A stretch of 35,396 nt of DNA, from positions 1-35,396 of IMG/VR virus record IMGVR_UViG_3300020416_000026; one strand, 5' to 3'. The first letter of the stretch is position 1. Every line of letters begins with the position of its first letter. The position numbers were made by a program, and so were the translations under genes. Source of the DNA: a virus. The notes beneath the pieces were generated by a model. The model made no database searches and was not told where the DNA came from. It saw only the letters and a program-made list of their open reading frames with translations. This document shows positions 12,820-21,754 of the stretch, piece after piece.

Positions 12820-13209
12820 TTAGTGCCTCGGATCAAGCATATCTTTGTGATCACGAGTGATGAACTCTAGTGTCTTTTCTAGCAGGGCTACTCTCTGTTG
12901 TAGCTCAACGATACGCATGATACTTATTGTCATACCATCTATCTCATCCCATAGCTCGTCAGTCTCCTTGTACAAGTCTGCTTCACTGTCAGCCATGATA
13001 CCAACTATCTCGTTTATGTTGGTTTTGTTTTGATCAATATCTCTGATCATATTTACTTTATCTGCTGTATTGCTCTGAGCGTCTAGTATTGCTACAGTCT
13101 CTTCGAGATTAGCTATTATAGATGCTTGCTCTGAAGCATACCACACCATACCACCCAATGAACTACAGATGATACCAATTACTGCTATATTTACTTTAGG
13201 TAACTCCAT
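12820..13209 (-). CDS. membrane-anchored coiled-coil protein, 129 aa (possible i-spanin or holin-like)
   Basis: One N-terminal transmembrane segment (residues about 8-24, IAVIGIICSSLGGMVWYA) is followed by a long periplasm-type coiled coil (IIANLEETVAILDAQ and later IMRIVELQQRVALLEKTLEF). This N-in/C-out layout is that of inner-membrane spanin subunits (Rz) and related phage lysis proteins. However, a complete one-piece spanin candidate lies just upstream (13450-13821), so the role is open. It ends LDPRH and starts 6 bases after the preceding gene. Confidence 0.6.
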   Translation of the reverse strand: MELPKVNIAVIGIICSSLGGMVWYASEQASIIANLEETVAILDAQSNTADKVNMIRDIDQNKTNINEIVGIMADSEADLYKETDELWDEIDGMTISIMRIVELQQRVALLEKTLEFITRDHKDMLDPRH

Positions 13210-13214
13210 CTACT

Positions 13215-13457
13215 CTACCACTTCTTACATGACCAGTATCGTGCAGTCATCTTATCTTTAGCTGTATCACATTTATGCCTTGCACGAAAAGATTTTCTAC
13301 GTTTAGGGTTATTCTTTTTGATTGTCATGTTGGCATCACCAAACCTGATGATCTTTTCTTTACCACCCTGACAAGCCTTGACAACAAACTTCTTGCCGCC
13401 AGAGACCTGACGCTTAGGGCTGTTGCACTTCATCTTTGATTTGTCTATCTTAGCCAC
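13215..13457 (-). CDS. small basic Cys-containing protein, 80 aa
   Basis: The product begins MAKIDKSKMKCNSPKRQVSG and then has KFVVKACQGGKEKIIRFGDA, KSFRARHKC and ARYWSCKKW. The segment 'VKACxxGKEKIIRFGDxNMxIKKxxPxRRKSFRARHxC' recurs in phage proteins of unknown function, as far as I recall. Four Cys and many Lys/Arg suggest a small zinc- or nucleic-acid-binding fold, by inference. The start overlaps the spanin-like gene's end by 8 bases. Confidence 0.7.
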   Translation of the reverse strand: MAKIDKSKMKCNSPKRQVSGGKKFVVKACQGGKEKIIRFGDANMTIKKNNPKRRKSFRARHKCDTAKDKMTARYWSCKKW

Positions 13458-13821
13458 GATACCTACCGAATGTTATAGTTTTTAAGAAGCCTCTCCATAT
13501 CTCTATAGGTGACGGTAGCATCCACCCTAGTACAGCTAGTAGTATCATCCACATAGGTATGTCTTGGTTCAGTACCTTGACGTTACCTGCATCACCATCA
13601 ATGCTGAACGCACCCTCTGACTGATTGACGTTTACGTTCTCACCTGATATGTCTCTACTCTGGTCAATAGCTGACTGATTGTTTTCTTTACCTATCTGTG
13701 TGTTGGCGTTGACGGATGTACCATCGCCTTTGCCTCCACCACCAAAGCTACTCATCAGTGCCAAAGGTGACAGACAGCCACCCAAAAATAATACGAGTGT
13801 TAGTGCTAGTGCTAGTCTCAT
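13450..13821 (-). CDS. spanin-like lipoprotein with C-terminal transmembrane segment (u-spanin candidate), 123 aa
   Basis: ATG 13821 overlaps the upstream stop (TGATG). The N-terminus MRLALALTLVLFLGGC is a signal peptide with lipobox LGGC (C16). A Gly/Asn/Gln-rich periplasmic stretch follows (VNANTQIGKENNQS...ENVNVNQSEGAFSIDG). One transmembrane segment lies at about 88-103 (IPMWMILLAVLGWMLP), followed by a short basic tail. A lipidated N-terminus in the outer membrane joined to a C-terminal inner-membrane anchor is the design of one-piece spanins such as T1 gp11, which fuse the two membranes in the last lysis step. The gene follows the lysozyme-like gene, as in a lysis cassette. Confidence 0.7.
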   Translation of the reverse strand: MRLALALTLVLFLGGCLSPLALMSSFGGGGKGDGTSVNANTQIGKENNQSAIDQSRDISGENVNVNQSEGAFSIDGDAGNVKVLNQDIPMWMILLAVLGWMLPSPIEIWRGFLKTITFGRYRG

Positions 13822-14753
13822 CAATCTAGTTTCCCTAAGTTAATTTCCCAAGAAGTTCCTTGACCTTCTGGAACACCTAAAGCTGCAGCCCATATACGTA
13901 ACCTTTGAAGGTAGGGTCTTGGGTCTCCGTTCTCGTCAGTTAAAACTTCAGTCGATAGTTCTCTGTACTTATCCATATTTCCAGCTTCTTTATGTACTAA
14001 AGCTTGCTGAAGTTTTGTACCTAATGGTCCAGTGTTAAAATCGTAAACATCTCTAACTATTAACTCACCTTGTTCATTTAAAAATACGTTACCATCAGCA
14101 GTTTGACCAATTAAGGTAGCCATTCTAAACTCAGGTGATGTTACTGTTCCTGTAGCCATAGTAGTAATGTCTTTCATCAACACACTCTTTTCCTCAAAAC
14201 CCCAATCTTCATAAGTAAACTTACTACGTCCTTCATCTAAAACTTTTTTAGCTGCGCTCTTTATAACGGATACGTCTGCTGGTGTAAAGTCATCAACAGT
14301 TAAATTTATTTTTCCATTGTTGTTCATAAACTCAGCAAACTTAGAAGCATTTACAGGTAAAACAGGGCTAAAAAAATCTAGTACAGGAATTGCTACAGTT
14401 GATAATACCTCAGGACTAGGTATAAGAGAAGAAGGATTTAAAACAGGTAAGTTATTATCTGTCTTTTTCTCCTGAGGTTTTTGATCCACATTAAAAGTAG
14501 GTATATTTGGCTCAGGAATCCTGCTTACCATAGAAGACACACTTTCTTTTATATCTGTAGACTCAGGTACTAATTCATAAGCCGCTTCTGCAGCATCAGC
14601 TACAACCTCTGCACCACTAGCCATAGCTTGAGATGCACTATTAACAACAGTGTCAAAGAAAGATGGACCCTCTTGAACAGCTTTAGTTCCACTTTCTACT
14701 GCAGCATTTACAGCAGTCTCTACTAGTTTACCTGTATTCCAACTACTTGCCAC
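13821..14753 (-). CDS. late structural protein sharing an N-terminal tag with the lysozyme-like protein, 310 aa
   Basis: The GTG start at 14753 has AGAGG a few bases upstream. The first 12 residues, MASSWNTGKLVE, are identical to the start of the neighbouring lysozyme-like protein. Then come an Ala/Val-rich helix (residues about 13-60), a Pro-rich linker (RIPEPNIPTFNVDQKPQEKK), a hydrophobic stretch (LSTVAIPVLDFFSPVLPV) and a soluble C-terminal domain that ends PEGQGTSWEINLGKLD. No enzyme motif is recognised. The shared tag and the place after the internal virion proteins suggest a virion component; this is inference. Confidence 0.65.
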   Translation of the reverse strand: MASSWNTGKLVETAVNAAVESGTKAVQEGPSFFDTVVNSASQAMASGAEVVADAAEAAYELVPESTDIKESVSSMVSRIPEPNIPTFNVDQKPQEKKTDNNLPVLNPSSLIPSPEVLSTVAIPVLDFFSPVLPVNASKFAEFMNNNGKINLTVDDFTPADVSVIKSAAKKVLDEGRSKFTYEDWGFEEKSVLMKDITTMATGTVTSPEFRMATLIGQTADGNVFLNEQGELIVRDVYDFNTGPLGTKLQQALVHKEAGNMDKYRELSTEVLTDENGDPRPYLQRLRIWAAALGVPEGQGTSWEINLGKLD

Positions 14754-15270
14754 TTCTAACCTCTGCTATTAACTTATCAAGGGTTGGGTTATCTACATAC
14801 TTAAAACCTTCCCAAACTTTTCTAAGGTTTTGCCTTTGTTGAGCACTTGTCTTACCTCTACCTATGGCATCTCTAGCTAAAAACAAAAACATTTTGTCTT
14901 GTGTCGCTTTATCAAATACAGTATCATCAGATAAACCCATCTGACTTGCTACATTTCTAAGAGTAGTTCCTACTATTTGGTATTTACCCATAGGTGTAGA
15001 GGTTTGACCCTTTTTGTAGGCTTCAGTACTCTCTGGTAGCCTAGTCTTTACGTATTGACCATACTGATTAGACGGTTGAGAGAAGTTATAGAGTTGCCCT
15101 AGTGTCATAGTTGACACCTTGGTTCCTCTAAACGGTGTGTTACCTGTCTCAGAGTTAGCAAACAGTGTGTCATAACCTTGAGCTTCTACTTTTTCTAGGG
15201 TCTTTTGAGTTGTAGAGTTAGGTTGTAAGCTTGCTTCAACTAGTTTTCCTGTGTTCCAACTACTAGCCAT
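14743..15270 (-). CDS. lysozyme-like (transglycosylase/muramidase fold) protein, 175 aa
   Basis: ATG 15270 lies one base after the upstream stop and gives MASSWNTGKLVEASLQ. The rest resembles phage lysozyme-superfamily domains: VEAQGYDTLFANSE (candidate catalytic Glu), VSTMTLGQLYNF, STPMGKYQIVGTTLRNVAS, then VFDKATQDKMFLFLARDAI. It could be the endolysin or a virion-bound muralytic protein that opens the wall during DNA entry. In T7 that activity lies in gp16, which appears to lack it here. The same frame stays open upstream to 15354 and would add a hydrophobic leader. It overlaps the next gene by 11 bases. Confidence 0.7.
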   Translation of the reverse strand: MASSWNTGKLVEASLQPNSTTQKTLEKVEAQGYDTLFANSETGNTPFRGTKVSTMTLGQLYNFSQPSNQYGQYVKTRLPESTEAYKKGQTSTPMGKYQIVGTTLRNVASQMGLSDDTVFDKATQDKMFLFLARDAIGRGKTSAQQRQNLRKVWEGFKYVDNPTLDKLIAEVRSGK

Positions 15271-15271
15271 G

Positions 15272-17278
15272 TCACTGTTTCTCATACAACATCCCGTCGT
15301 CGGGATCAATGAAAAAAGAGCCGCTAGGAAGATTATTAAAAGCAGCCTCCGCATCTTTGTTACTCATTCCTTCTGTAAATGTAAATGGATTTTCTTGTGT
15401 GAACTTTCTACTCGTTGCTGGTCCACTTTCTAATTCTTCACTTGGGCCTATTTGAGTAGTTCCCTTTTCTTGGGCTATCAGTTTCATACCCTCAAATTTA
15501 GTAGGATCACCACCAAGTTTTCTCCAAGCCTCTGAGTACTTGCTTGACATTTGGTTTATATCAGTTATCTCTTTGTAGTGATTACTATATAACATAGTAT
15601 CAAAACCTTTACCACGAAGCTCAGTTTTTTCAGAATTTTCTAACTTGGAAAAATCATCCTTAATCATTCTAAAAATATTACCACCGTAGTGTTCGTCAGC
15701 AAAAGCTTGAACAGTACCATCTCTAAGAGGTTTTGGACCTGTTGTTTTAAAACCTATAGTTCCTTTTTCTTTTATTTCAAACACGCTGGTTTGTGTAACA
15801 CCAGACATAGCAGTAAAGAAACGATTTGACTGTTCCTGTAGAGCGTTTAAAAGTTGTCTCTTTGCTACCTCTACACCATCAGGATTAAAAGGTTTTACTG
15901 CTTTAAGTAATTCAAAAGTTTTATTACTGAATAGTCCTTTCTTAGGATCAAATAACATATTTAAATCTAAAGGTAAATCTGTTGTAGCTGCAATTAAAGC
16001 CGATCTGTCTATACCTTTTAGTAATAAGTTTCTAGCGTTCTCATCTGATTGCATAGCTGAAGCTTCTAGAGCTAGTATTTCAAATGTAATTGAGTAGTCT
16101 AGGTTACTTATCCTAGCTTTATCAGACATCTCCTCAACTTTTGTAATAGAGTTACTTGTATGTAATTCAGTAGTAGTGTTAAGACTTGACTCTGAATCTT
16201 CAATATTTAAATCGTTAGGTAAATTTTCAAACACTTCTAGAGCTTCATAACCTATGTCATCACCTGACACACCCTTCATTATAGCTACAACCTCAGGGTA
16301 ACTCTTGTTCAACACAACTTCAGAGAGTTTGTCTAGGTTTCCTAGGATAGCCCTCTGCAGTGTAAGGTCTACATCAGTAGCTTCTAGCTGCTTGACAATA
16401 GCTAAGTCAACTTTGTTTAGTGTGTCACCCTTGAGTTTATTTAATATTTCTGTATCGTAGTTTGTTACAAACTGTACAAGCTCATCAAGCCGATCTATTC
16501 GTTTTTGAATCCCTTGGAACTCCTGATCTGACACACCTCTAGGTTGTATAAATTTACCTTTGAGTATTTGTATCTGACCTTTGAGTTGTTGTAAACTCTC
16601 AGGGCTTACATTACCACCAGCTATCTCTATTGATAATGCCTTTAGTCCAAGTTCCCTTGTGTTTTCCAAGGTGTTTATCATCATCGTTTCATTCTGAGTA
16701 AACTCAGCAGCAGACATTGTGTTAGCGTTGGATATAACTAATGATGCAGTTTCTTGTTGGGCTATTAAACTTATAGCTTTCTCAAGCACTGCTGAATCTG
16801 TAGGATTCTCCACACCATCAGCTAGTAGTTTGTCTCTGGCTAGGAATACGTAAGCTGGATTTTCAGATAGCTTCTGATTCATCATGTTGAGTGATTCTTG
16901 GTAAGGATCAACATTGAGGTAGTCTACGTCTACACCAGTTGTAACCTTGACTAACCTAGATACATTCTCATCTATCTTTAGACCTTGTTTGGAGTACTTA
17001 GTTATAAGACCATTTAGACCAGTTCTTACGTTAAGATCACCCGATCCTTTAAGACCGTCAAGCTCTTTAGAAAACTCTGCATATAGCTGTCTATTTATAG
17101 AACCTTCAGAAGGTTGTTTACTTGTCGATGTCATACCGTCTAAGACACCAAACAAACCTTTACTTAGTGCGTTGATACCTGCAGCAGCAGCACCCATTTC
17201 CGTAGCACTAGGGTACGTAACACCCTGAGCATAGCTTGCTCCTGCATCACCAATGTCTACAGAGTAAGAATCAGCCAT
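15272..17278 (-). CDS. internal virion protein (T7 gp15-like position), 668 aa
   Basis: The product begins MADSYSVDIGDAGASYAQGV and is mostly predicted helix, with low-complexity Ser/Asn/Thr patches and no catalytic motif. Size and order fit T7-like ejection proteins: a small gp14-like protein, a giant gp16-like protein and this gp15-like one in the same cluster. In T7, gp15 and gp16 form the channel carrying DNA across the cell envelope. Here the giant protein precedes the gp15-like one, reversing the T7 order. Assignment is by size and context. Confidence 0.65.
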   Translation of the reverse strand: MADSYSVDIGDAGASYAQGVTYPSATEMGAAAAGINALSKGLFGVLDGMTSTSKQPSEGSINRQLYAEFSKELDGLKGSGDLNVRTGLNGLITKYSKQGLKIDENVSRLVKVTTGVDVDYLNVDPYQESLNMMNQKLSENPAYVFLARDKLLADGVENPTDSAVLEKAISLIAQQETASLVISNANTMSAAEFTQNETMMINTLENTRELGLKALSIEIAGGNVSPESLQQLKGQIQILKGKFIQPRGVSDQEFQGIQKRIDRLDELVQFVTNYDTEILNKLKGDTLNKVDLAIVKQLEATDVDLTLQRAILGNLDKLSEVVLNKSYPEVVAIMKGVSGDDIGYEALEVFENLPNDLNIEDSESSLNTTTELHTSNSITKVEEMSDKARISNLDYSITFEILALEASAMQSDENARNLLLKGIDRSALIAATTDLPLDLNMLFDPKKGLFSNKTFELLKAVKPFNPDGVEVAKRQLLNALQEQSNRFFTAMSGVTQTSVFEIKEKGTIGFKTTGPKPLRDGTVQAFADEHYGGNIFRMIKDDFSKLENSEKTELRGKGFDTMLYSNHYKEITDINQMSSKYSEAWRKLGGDPTKFEGMKLIAQEKGTTQIGPSEELESGPATSRKFTQENPFTFTEGMSNKDAEAAFNNLPSGSFFIDPDDGMLYEKQ

Positions 17279-17287
17279 AATATTTCC

Positions 17288-20200
17288 TTAATACATTTGT
17301 TGAGATATAAGACCAGCTTCAAAGCCTAGGTCTAACCTTTGAGCATTTCTTAAAATGTCTGGTATTGCACCTGCATTTACAAGGCTATCCTGAAGTGATA
17401 CCTTTAGCTCGTTTGACAAGTTAGATGCCCATAGTTCATCTGATATTTCTTGCCATAGTTTTGTTCCTCTTACCATATCACGTTCATCACCCTTTGTCAA
17501 GAGTTCAATAGCAAGAGTAGCCTTTCCATTAAGTCTATTTCGTAAATCTTTATATACTTTATTTTTCTTATAAATTATTTCTTTGACATCATAGTAGTTT
17601 TGTACTGGTGCAGGAATAGCACCAAACAATACTGCCGCAGCAGCCTCTGGTGGTAGACCGCTTACAGCTAGTTTTCTAGTTCTACTTCTGTAGTTTCCTG
17701 ATTCTATCAGTTCTCTTATCTTAACAGCTTTATCTACAGTTGACAAGTTACGTAAAAGTTGCGTTAAGTCTTCTCTCACTGATTCGGTTCTACCACCGTA
17801 CATAGCTCTGATAGCATTGGATGCCGCACTCTTCATGTCACCAAATATCTCACCAGAAGGACCGAACAGTGTTGTAATTAGTGACTCTTCCATGAGTTTT
17901 CTGTGGGTGTCTTTTATCTGACCTAAAGGTGCAGCACGTTCAGCATACGCAGTTTCAGTACCTATACCCCAACCCAAAAGCTGATCAAATAGACCGTATT
18001 TTATTTGATTAAATCTTTCTAGTGCAGCAGGGTCATCTGGGCTATAACCCATCTTTTCTATTATGTAACCTGTAGACTTACCTAGACCAATACCTGTCAA
18101 ACCCCACATCGGCCCCATAACTAGGAACATTCTACGCCTTTCACCTGCTGTAAAGTTCTTGCCTATAGCAATGTTTTCCATAGCTCGTAAACTAAATGTT
18201 AGCCATTGTGTAGGTACTCTCATTGGACCTGACTGAGCAAAGCTTCTGGAAGCTGTAGTCATTCTAAAGGTTAGGTCTTGTTCTCTGTTGGTAATCCAAG
18301 TCTTACCTGCAGGAGATAAAGGACTAATATCAGGGCGTTTTACTCTGTGTTCTAGAAAGGCTGTAATTATACCTGTCATACGTGAGGCTCTCTCACCCTC
18401 TCTAAAGAACAATGTTGACTTATCTAAGAATGTACCTACAGACTGTTGAGCTTTTCCTACTAGGGTACTAGCCGCACCAAACTTTTGTGGAGCCTGTAGT
18501 TCTATAACTTGATTGTCAATGATATTACGTCCACTCTGATCAATGTACTTAACAAGAGTATCTATCTCAGCTTCTTCCATACCTGTAGTTTTAGCTAGAC
18601 GTTTTATAGCTAAACTTCTAGTAGCACTATCAGGTAAGTTGGCTATCATCATCATAGGTACTGACAACCCTAGAGCTTTCATCCCAGCCTTAGGTGATAT
18701 ACCTACTATAGTCGTGCTATGCAGACCTTGTAGTATAAGCTGATCAGGGTTAAAGAAACCAAACTTAGAATAGAACCCCACCTGAAGCAGTCGTGAAGCA
18801 GGGTCAGTTTTAGCTAGGTCTAACTTTAGCCCTGTTTGCTCGAATACAGCCTCAGTAGCTGACCTTGTAAAAGTCTCCCATTTGTCACTCAACCAAGTAG
18901 GGTGATTTAGTCTACGTTTTATTACATCTTGTTGTTCACGTAGTTGTGCAGCTATGTCATTGAACTTGCCTGTCTTGGTTACTTCGGCTTTCATAAACCT
19001 AGACATAGGGTCTAGCCCTTGTATCTGATCCCAGTTCTTGATCAGACCTTCATTGACACCAGCTAGTTTATTCCAACCGTCTATAGCGTTTTGTGTAGCT
19101 GCACGATTAGCGTACCCATATACTTCTGAACCAAACTGATCAGCGATAGCTGAGATAGGGTTGTCATTTGTAGCTTTCTTACCACCAAACTCCATAAGAG
19201 GTGTGTCACCACGCCTCATACGTTGGCTGTTTAGTGTTGTACTTACGTCTTCGCCTACTGAGATACCTGTGCGAGTAGGATCTTCACCTGCCTCTTTGAT
19301 AGATATTTGCTCATCTCTAGCTTTAGCTGCAAACTTCTCATTGAAGTTAAAATTGTACTCTCTACCTAGTTTTTGTAAATCCTCTAGGTCTGTTATGTGT
19401 CTGTTCCAAGTGTTGTTTGCACGTATTACATCACCTAGATCATCGTACTCAGCCTTAGATAGAGACAACTGTTGTAAGTCTACAACGCCATTGCTTCTCA
19501 TAAGCTCATCGACTTTTGTTGAGATAGTGTTTATTTGCTTTGCTGCAGTTTGTATCTGATCCTTACCGAAAGACCCAAGTAAAGTTTTGAAACCTACGGA
19601 CGTAGACTTACCTGAGGCTAATCTCTGCTCCTTGACAGTACCTAAGAACCACCTAAACTGTGCGTTAGTCCTAGGACCACCAATGTTGTAAGGCATAATG
19701 TCGATACGCTCTAGAACTCTAGTGGATTTGACGTTAGTAAAGTAAACATGATCAAGATAAGGCTCAGGTGTCTTATAAAGTATCTGATCACCTGTTAGCT
19801 TTTCTCTTCGGATTGGCCTTAGTGTAGACAAATCAAGAACAAACTCATCGTCTACCTGTCCTGCACCTACTTTATAAGCTACAGTCTCGAAATCGTCAGA
19901 AAACTTAGCCATAACTCCGTCTAAAGCTACTGCACGTTTTAGTCTAGCAGAAGATTGAATGTGCCAAGCTGCGTCATTTATATCAATTACTGCGTCATAC
20001 GCTGCTATAGTGTTTTTACTAGGAGCTTTACCGTAGTATGTCTTGTATAAGCTTTCAAAAGACTCTTTAGTTGGTGCAAACCTTAGGTAAGAAAGATCAC
20101 CATCACGTAATTTTGTAAAGAAATCGGACAAGTTTTCTAATTCTTTACCTTTTACTGCTCTTATTGTTTTCTGGTAAGGCTTTACTAGGTCTCCTACCAA

Positions 20201-21754
20201 GGCTTGCCCTGCCTCAGCCTGTAAAAACTTAGCACCTAACCTGTCTCCTAGTCGTATTGTTGACGCACCAAACATTTTGTTGATTGCATCACCAATGAAA
20301 CTACCTTTTTCAACTATCTCAGCCATTGGTGCAGCTTCAGAGATGTCTAATCTTTTTTCTGTCTCAATAAACCAGCCTCTACCTTGCTCTCTTTTGACAA
20401 CATTTAGGCTAGGGTCTGTAGCAGCTATGGCTTCAGCGTCCATTTTACGTCTGAATGGTGCGCCTGTACCATCTTTACCCATTCGTACTACAACTTTATA
20501 GTCATCAGAACCTTCAGCTATCTTTACAAAGCTCTTCATAGCGACATTGTTTGTCTTAGCTGCGACATTTCTTGCTGTAGTACTAGCTAACTCATCAATT
20601 ATAGTTTTAGGAAGAAGCTCACCAAAGCTTCCTCTTCTGTTTGCTAACTCTAATTCTTCTACAATTCTATTTTTTAGGACACCTTGTCGTGTAGCAACCT
20701 GACTAGGACGTTCTACTGGTCCTCTCACAGGGTCTAAGTCTTCAGTTAGTGTACGTCCTGCGTTTATCTGGTCTGTTTGAGCACCTAAGTCATCAACTAA
20801 TTTTGTTGCTGCATTGGCTGCTTGAACCTCATCACCCATTACAGCTACGGTATCTAAGGGTGACCTTGATTTAGTAATGCTTAGAAGTTTACTTGCTTGT
20901 TCAGCAGAAGTAGTAAATGTCTTTCTACCACCAGATACAGCAGCAGTTATTGGTCCTCTTACAACTTTTGTAGTACCTAATGTAGCAATGTCCACCACAC
21001 CAAAGACTGCCATAAGACCAGCCATAGGATCGTCACCTAGATATGTAGCATCATTAGCTGCTTTGTACAGGTTCCAGATACTATCTTCAGAAAAGATACC
21101 TTCTTCCTTACGATCCTCTATGTACTCCATAGCCCACTTTTCAAAATCTTCAGCATTGAGAGAGTTGAAAGCATTACGAATGTCTTGACCTTCTCTGTTT
21201 GATCTAAAGGTTACATTCTCAAAGGCTCCTATTGTAAGCTCTCTTAAAACATTAACATCTAGAAAGGACAAGACTTTAGAGATACCTGACTGATCATTCT
21301 TTTCTAATTCTCTCTGAAGCATATTGTTCCAGAGTGTCATGTTTGTCAGTGTTCTCGAAGCTGCAGGACTAACATCATTATCAGCTAACATCAAGTTCTG
21401 AATGAGAAGGTACTCAGGGATAGACATATCGTCACCCTTCTCAGTCCTGTCCTTGATTAACTCAGCTACCTCGTCAACTTCAAGGCCATCTCTGTAGCCT
21501 TGTTCTATTGCTATTGCGTAGTCTAGGTTCAAACCTTCGTTCTTAGCTATAGTCTGTGAGCTTTCGTCACCTGCTGCACGTTCAGCCTCAACCTGATCTA
21601 CAGGTATATTAGTAGTAATAGCTATCTCCTGAGCCTTCTGTCTTTCAACAAGGCTTCTAGGATTAAAAGGTTCTTTTTCAGGAAAGTCTAGAGTTTGTGC
21701 TCTTAGTATTTCTTCGTTAAGAACCTTTTGATTTAAGGTTAAAAGAGATACCAT
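17288..21754 (-). CDS. large internal virion protein (T7 gp16-like), 1488 aa
   Basis: This is the largest ORF, a size typical for gp16-like ejection proteins (T7 gp16 is 1318 aa). It is largely helical and charged, with long alpha-helical runs (RIVEELELANRRG, AAKQINTISTKVDELMRSNG). Hydrophobic patches around residues 1000-1060 (SKFGFFNPDQLILQGLHSTT, LSVPMMMIANL) could meet the membrane. I see no lysozyme motif near the N-terminus; that activity seems to lie in the separate 14743-15270 gene. Its start shares one base with the stop of the preceding gene. Assignment is by size, order and composition. Confidence 0.75.
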   Translation of the reverse strand: MVSLLTLNQKVLNEEILRAQTLDFPEKEPFNPRSLVERQKAQEIAITTNIPVDQVEAERAAGDESSQTIAKNEGLNLDYAIAIEQGYRDGLEVDEVAELIKDRTEKGDDMSIPEYLLIQNLMLADNDVSPAASRTLTNMTLWNNMLQRELEKNDQSGISKVLSFLDVNVLRELTIGAFENVTFRSNREGQDIRNAFNSLNAEDFEKWAMEYIEDRKEEGIFSEDSIWNLYKAANDATYLGDDPMAGLMAVFGVVDIATLGTTKVVRGPITAAVSGGRKTFTTSAEQASKLLSITKSRSPLDTVAVMGDEVQAANAATKLVDDLGAQTDQINAGRTLTEDLDPVRGPVERPSQVATRQGVLKNRIVEELELANRRGSFGELLPKTIIDELASTTARNVAAKTNNVAMKSFVKIAEGSDDYKVVVRMGKDGTGAPFRRKMDAEAIAATDPSLNVVKREQGRGWFIETEKRLDISEAAPMAEIVEKGSFIGDAINKMFGASTIRLGDRLGAKFLQAEAGQALVGDLVKPYQKTIRAVKGKELENLSDFFTKLRDGDLSYLRFAPTKESFESLYKTYYGKAPSKNTIAAYDAVIDINDAAWHIQSSARLKRAVALDGVMAKFSDDFETVAYKVGAGQVDDEFVLDLSTLRPIRREKLTGDQILYKTPEPYLDHVYFTNVKSTRVLERIDIMPYNIGGPRTNAQFRWFLGTVKEQRLASGKSTSVGFKTLLGSFGKDQIQTAAKQINTISTKVDELMRSNGVVDLQQLSLSKAEYDDLGDVIRANNTWNRHITDLEDLQKLGREYNFNFNEKFAAKARDEQISIKEAGEDPTRTGISVGEDVSTTLNSQRMRRGDTPLMEFGGKKATNDNPISAIADQFGSEVYGYANRAATQNAIDGWNKLAGVNEGLIKNWDQIQGLDPMSRFMKAEVTKTGKFNDIAAQLREQQDVIKRRLNHPTWLSDKWETFTRSATEAVFEQTGLKLDLAKTDPASRLLQVGFYSKFGFFNPDQLILQGLHSTTIVGISPKAGMKALGLSVPMMMIANLPDSATRSLAIKRLAKTTGMEEAEIDTLVKYIDQSGRNIIDNQVIELQAPQKFGAASTLVGKAQQSVGTFLDKSTLFFREGERASRMTGIITAFLEHRVKRPDISPLSPAGKTWITNREQDLTFRMTTASRSFAQSGPMRVPTQWLTFSLRAMENIAIGKNFTAGERRRMFLVMGPMWGLTGIGLGKSTGYIIEKMGYSPDDPAALERFNQIKYGLFDQLLGWGIGTETAYAERAAPLGQIKDTHRKLMEESLITTLFGPSGEIFGDMKSAASNAIRAMYGGRTESVREDLTQLLRNLSTVDKAVKIRELIESGNYRSRTRKLAVSGLPPEAAAAVLFGAIPAPVQNYYDVKEIIYKKNKVYKDLRNRLNGKATLAIELLTKGDERDMVRGTKLWQEISDELWASNLSNELKVSLQDSLVNAGAIPDILRNAQRLDLGFEAGLISQQMY

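Noticed and set aside
12820-13209. Firm call as i-spanin
   Set aside because: The layout (one N-terminal membrane span plus coiled coil) fits, but there is no embedded or adjacent Rz1-type partner, and a one-piece spanin candidate is already present.
19161-19559. 132-aa + strand ORF inside the giant internal virion protein
   Set aside because: It is antisense to a strong 1488-codon gene, has no ribosome site or tiling neighbours, and looks like a shadow frame. The same holds for other + ORFs under the late arm (18543, 20277, 20877, 24677, 26392, 33717).
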